64,000 nt of DNA from Olsenella uli (GTDB lineage: Bacteria > Actinomycetota > Coriobacteriia > Coriobacteriales > Atopobiaceae): the NCBI RefSeq assembly GCF_016899935.1, contig NZ_JACJJK010000003.1, positions 207,376 through 271,375 on the forward strand. The letters run 5' to 3'. The number at the start of each line of letters is the position of its first letter. Within the stretch, counting starts at the first letter, position 1. This document shows, piece by piece, positions 62,785 through 64,000 of this stretch. Below the pieces are notes generated by a model. That model was not told the DNA's origin and ran no database searches. It saw nothing but the letters and a program-made list of their open reading frames with translations. The position numbers and the translations under genes were made by a program.

Positions 62785-63113
62785 CATGCGCGAGGCCCGC
62801 CGGCTCGCTTCCGGCTTTTCTGCTGTCTTGTTTTAAGGAACAGAAACAGGGTCCCTACGCTAAAAATAGAACGACAAAAGAGGCGTCGAATATTAAAACA
62901 TGCAGTAAAAGAGCTATTGAAATGGATGCTAAAGAGAAATGACCCCTCCCCATAAAGTAATGGTCAGAATATGTAGGTTGTCCCCCCGTTACTAAATTTC
63001 AGAAACAATTACAAACATGACGTTCCACTACTATTCAGCTAAATCGGGCAACAGGACCCTCGTGTCCAGACACGCCCGAGACCACGTGTGGCTAGGAGAA
63101 GGGAACGTTAGGA
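62785..63113. other. A+T-rich intergenic region upstream of a surface protein
   Basis: From about 62815 to 63060 base composition drops sharply relative to the rest of the window, with runs such as AAAAATAGAACGACAAAAG. No RNA gene or conserved frame was recognised. It presumably holds the promoter and 5' leader of the large surface protein. The shift in composition suggests recent acquisition or a specially regulated promoter. Confidence 0.5.
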
Positions 63114-64000
63114 ATGGATTTGAAGAACAAGGGGAAGCTGGCGGTAACCGCCGGTCTCACCACGGTGCTCGCGCTGAGCCCCGTCGCGGGCCCCGTGGTC
63201 ACGGCGCTCGCCGCTGACGGTGACACTTCTGCGACTGCCAGCACCGAGCAGGCTGCAGCTGATACGCAGGTTGCTGTCTATGTCAATGGTATCGTCTATG
63301 GTGACTGGAACATGCCGAGCCAGGCCGGCATTGTCAGTGATTTTCCGAAAAGCGATGCTCCTGAGGGCAAGGTGTTTGCCGGAACCTGGACTGTTACCGG
63401 AACGGATGGTACCGTTTCATGCGGCAAGACGTTTGATGAGCTTGCAGGCAATTGGAGCAATGTCGCGTCCATTGCCGCTGAGTACAAGGAGGCCGAGGCT
63501 CCTGTCGAGGACACCGTTGACCTGACCTACAAGGTCACCAGCCCCGCCGACAGCTCCTCCTACGAGATCGTCTCGACGGCCGACGAGAACGGCCACGTCG
63601 CCGCGCCGGCCGACCCCGTGGTCGACGGCTACGTCTTCACCGGCTGGGCCGTGAACGGCGACGCTAACAACATCTACACCTCCGGCGCCATCGCCTCCAC
63701 CGCGTGGACCGAGGACACCTACTTCGTGGCTCAGTTCGTCGCCGAGCCTGAGGCCGCCGTGCAGCTGACCTACCAGGTCACCAGCCCCGCCGACGGCTCC
63801 TACTACGAGATCGTCTCGACGGCCGACGAGAGCGGCCACGTCGCCAAGCCGGCCGACCCCGTGGTCGACGGCTACGTCTTCACCGGCTGGGCCGTGAACG
63901 GCGACGCTAACAACATCTACACCTCCGGCGCCATCGCCTCCACCGCGTGGACCGAGGACACCTACTTCGTGGCTCAGTTCGTCGCCGAGCCTGAGGCCGC
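63114..64000 (+). CDS. Secreted surface protein with 81-residue tandem repeats (incomplete)
   Basis: The frame opens at an ATG at 63114 (GGAGAAGGGAACG upstream) and is still open at the window end. It starts MDLKNKGKLAVTAGLTTVLA, a signal peptide likely cut after VVTALAA. A unique domain (about 45-135) precedes repeats whose GYVFTGWAVNGD core resembles InlB B-repeat/Flg_new modules of surface proteins. Repeat 1 begins near 63516 and repeat 2 at 63759, 243 bp apart and nearly identical. Codon use in the unique domain is less G+C-rich than in the repeats. Probably an adhesin; anchoring cannot be seen. Confidence 0.85.
   Translation, partial: MDLKNKGKLAVTAGLTTVLALSPVAGPVVTALAADGDTSATASTEQAAADTQVAVYVNGIVYGDWNMPSQAGIVSDFPKSDAPEGKVFAGTWTVTGTDGTVSCGKTFDELAGNWSNVASIAAEYKEAEAPVEDTVDLTYKVTSPADSSSYEIVSTADENGHVAAPADPVVDGYVFTGWAVNGDANNIYTSGAIASTAWTEDTYFVAQFVAEPEAAVQLTYQVTSPADGSYYEIVSTADESGHVAKPADPVVDGYVFTGWAVNGDANNIYTSGAIASTAWTEDTYFVAQFVAEPEA
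63516..64000 (+). repeat. 243-bp tandem coding repeat
   Basis: GTCACCAGCCCCGCCGAC recurs at 63534 and 63777, and the following about 200 bp are nearly unchanged between copies, including silent positions (GGCTACGTCTTCACCGGCTG in both). The near identity points to recent duplication or gene conversion. The second copy runs off the window, so more copies are likely. Confidence 0.9.

Overview
The window is GC-rich (roughly two thirds G+C), densely coded DNA from a strict anaerobe. It carries a monomeric [FeFe]-hydrogenase, a ferredoxin-domain aldo/keto reductase, pyruvate formate-lyase with its activase, and an iron-containing alcohol dehydrogenase. Together with sortase-anchored SpaA adhesins and PTS sugar uptake this suggests a host-associated Gram-positive of class Coriobacteriia (Olsenella/Atopobiaceae-like). 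That placement is inferred from gene content and was not tested.

Layout. 0-4 kb: a membrane protein cut by the window edge, a NYN/LOTUS protein, a HEAT-repeat protein, a SurA-like membrane-anchored protein, and a fusion of a TudS-type (DUF523) desulfurase with purine nucleoside phosphorylase. 4-12.4 kb: tRNA-Thr(CGT), a Pit phosphate transporter with its DUF47 partner, an aldo/keto reductase, a membrane-bound XRE regulator, two HAD hydrolases, threonine aldolase and ilvE. 12.6-19 kb: hisS, an RluA-type pseudouridine synthase, the hydrogenase, an NdpA-like nucleoid protein and a PcsB-like secreted hydrolase. 19-24 kb: a MarR regulator with a heterodimeric ABC exporter. 24-28 kb: nadABC with its NiaR repressor. 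28-39 kb: carbohydrate genes (cytosolic alpha-amylase, GH1, ROK sugar kinase, GntR regulator, a beta-glucoside PTS) plus a PepV-type dipeptidase. 39-44.3 kb: membrane proteins, a methionine uptake operon behind a Met-rich leader peptide, and a BrnTA toxin-antitoxin pair. 44.3-53 kb: a 1300-residue SpaA/thioester adhesin, an acetyltransferase, a C69 dipeptidase and DAHP synthase. 53-60 kb: a split pyruvate formate-lyase with activase, DedA, an Fe-ADH and a GNAT enzyme. 59.6-62.8 kb: csoR-copA copper export. From 63.1 kb: the start of a large repeat-built surface protein that runs off the window.

Three things stand out. First, pyruvate formate-lyase is encoded in two pieces, with the glycyl-radical domain as a separate 83-codon gene between the core enzyme and the activase. 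Second, the methionine transporter is preceded by a 38-codon reading frame with five Met codons in seven positions, placed exactly where its promoter predicts the transcript to start. Third, the intergenic regions carry an unusual repertoire of repeats. Several are inverted arrays of short units with exact periods (31 bp at two loci, 19 bp at two loci, 40 bp at one). There are also REP-like palindromes that sit on stop codons and even inside nadB, and a nonamer GAGAAGRAC found at least 43 times on both strands. The beta-glucoside PTS locus looks partly decayed, with an in-frame amber codon in its GH1 gene and an EIIC that appears to lack an internal block.
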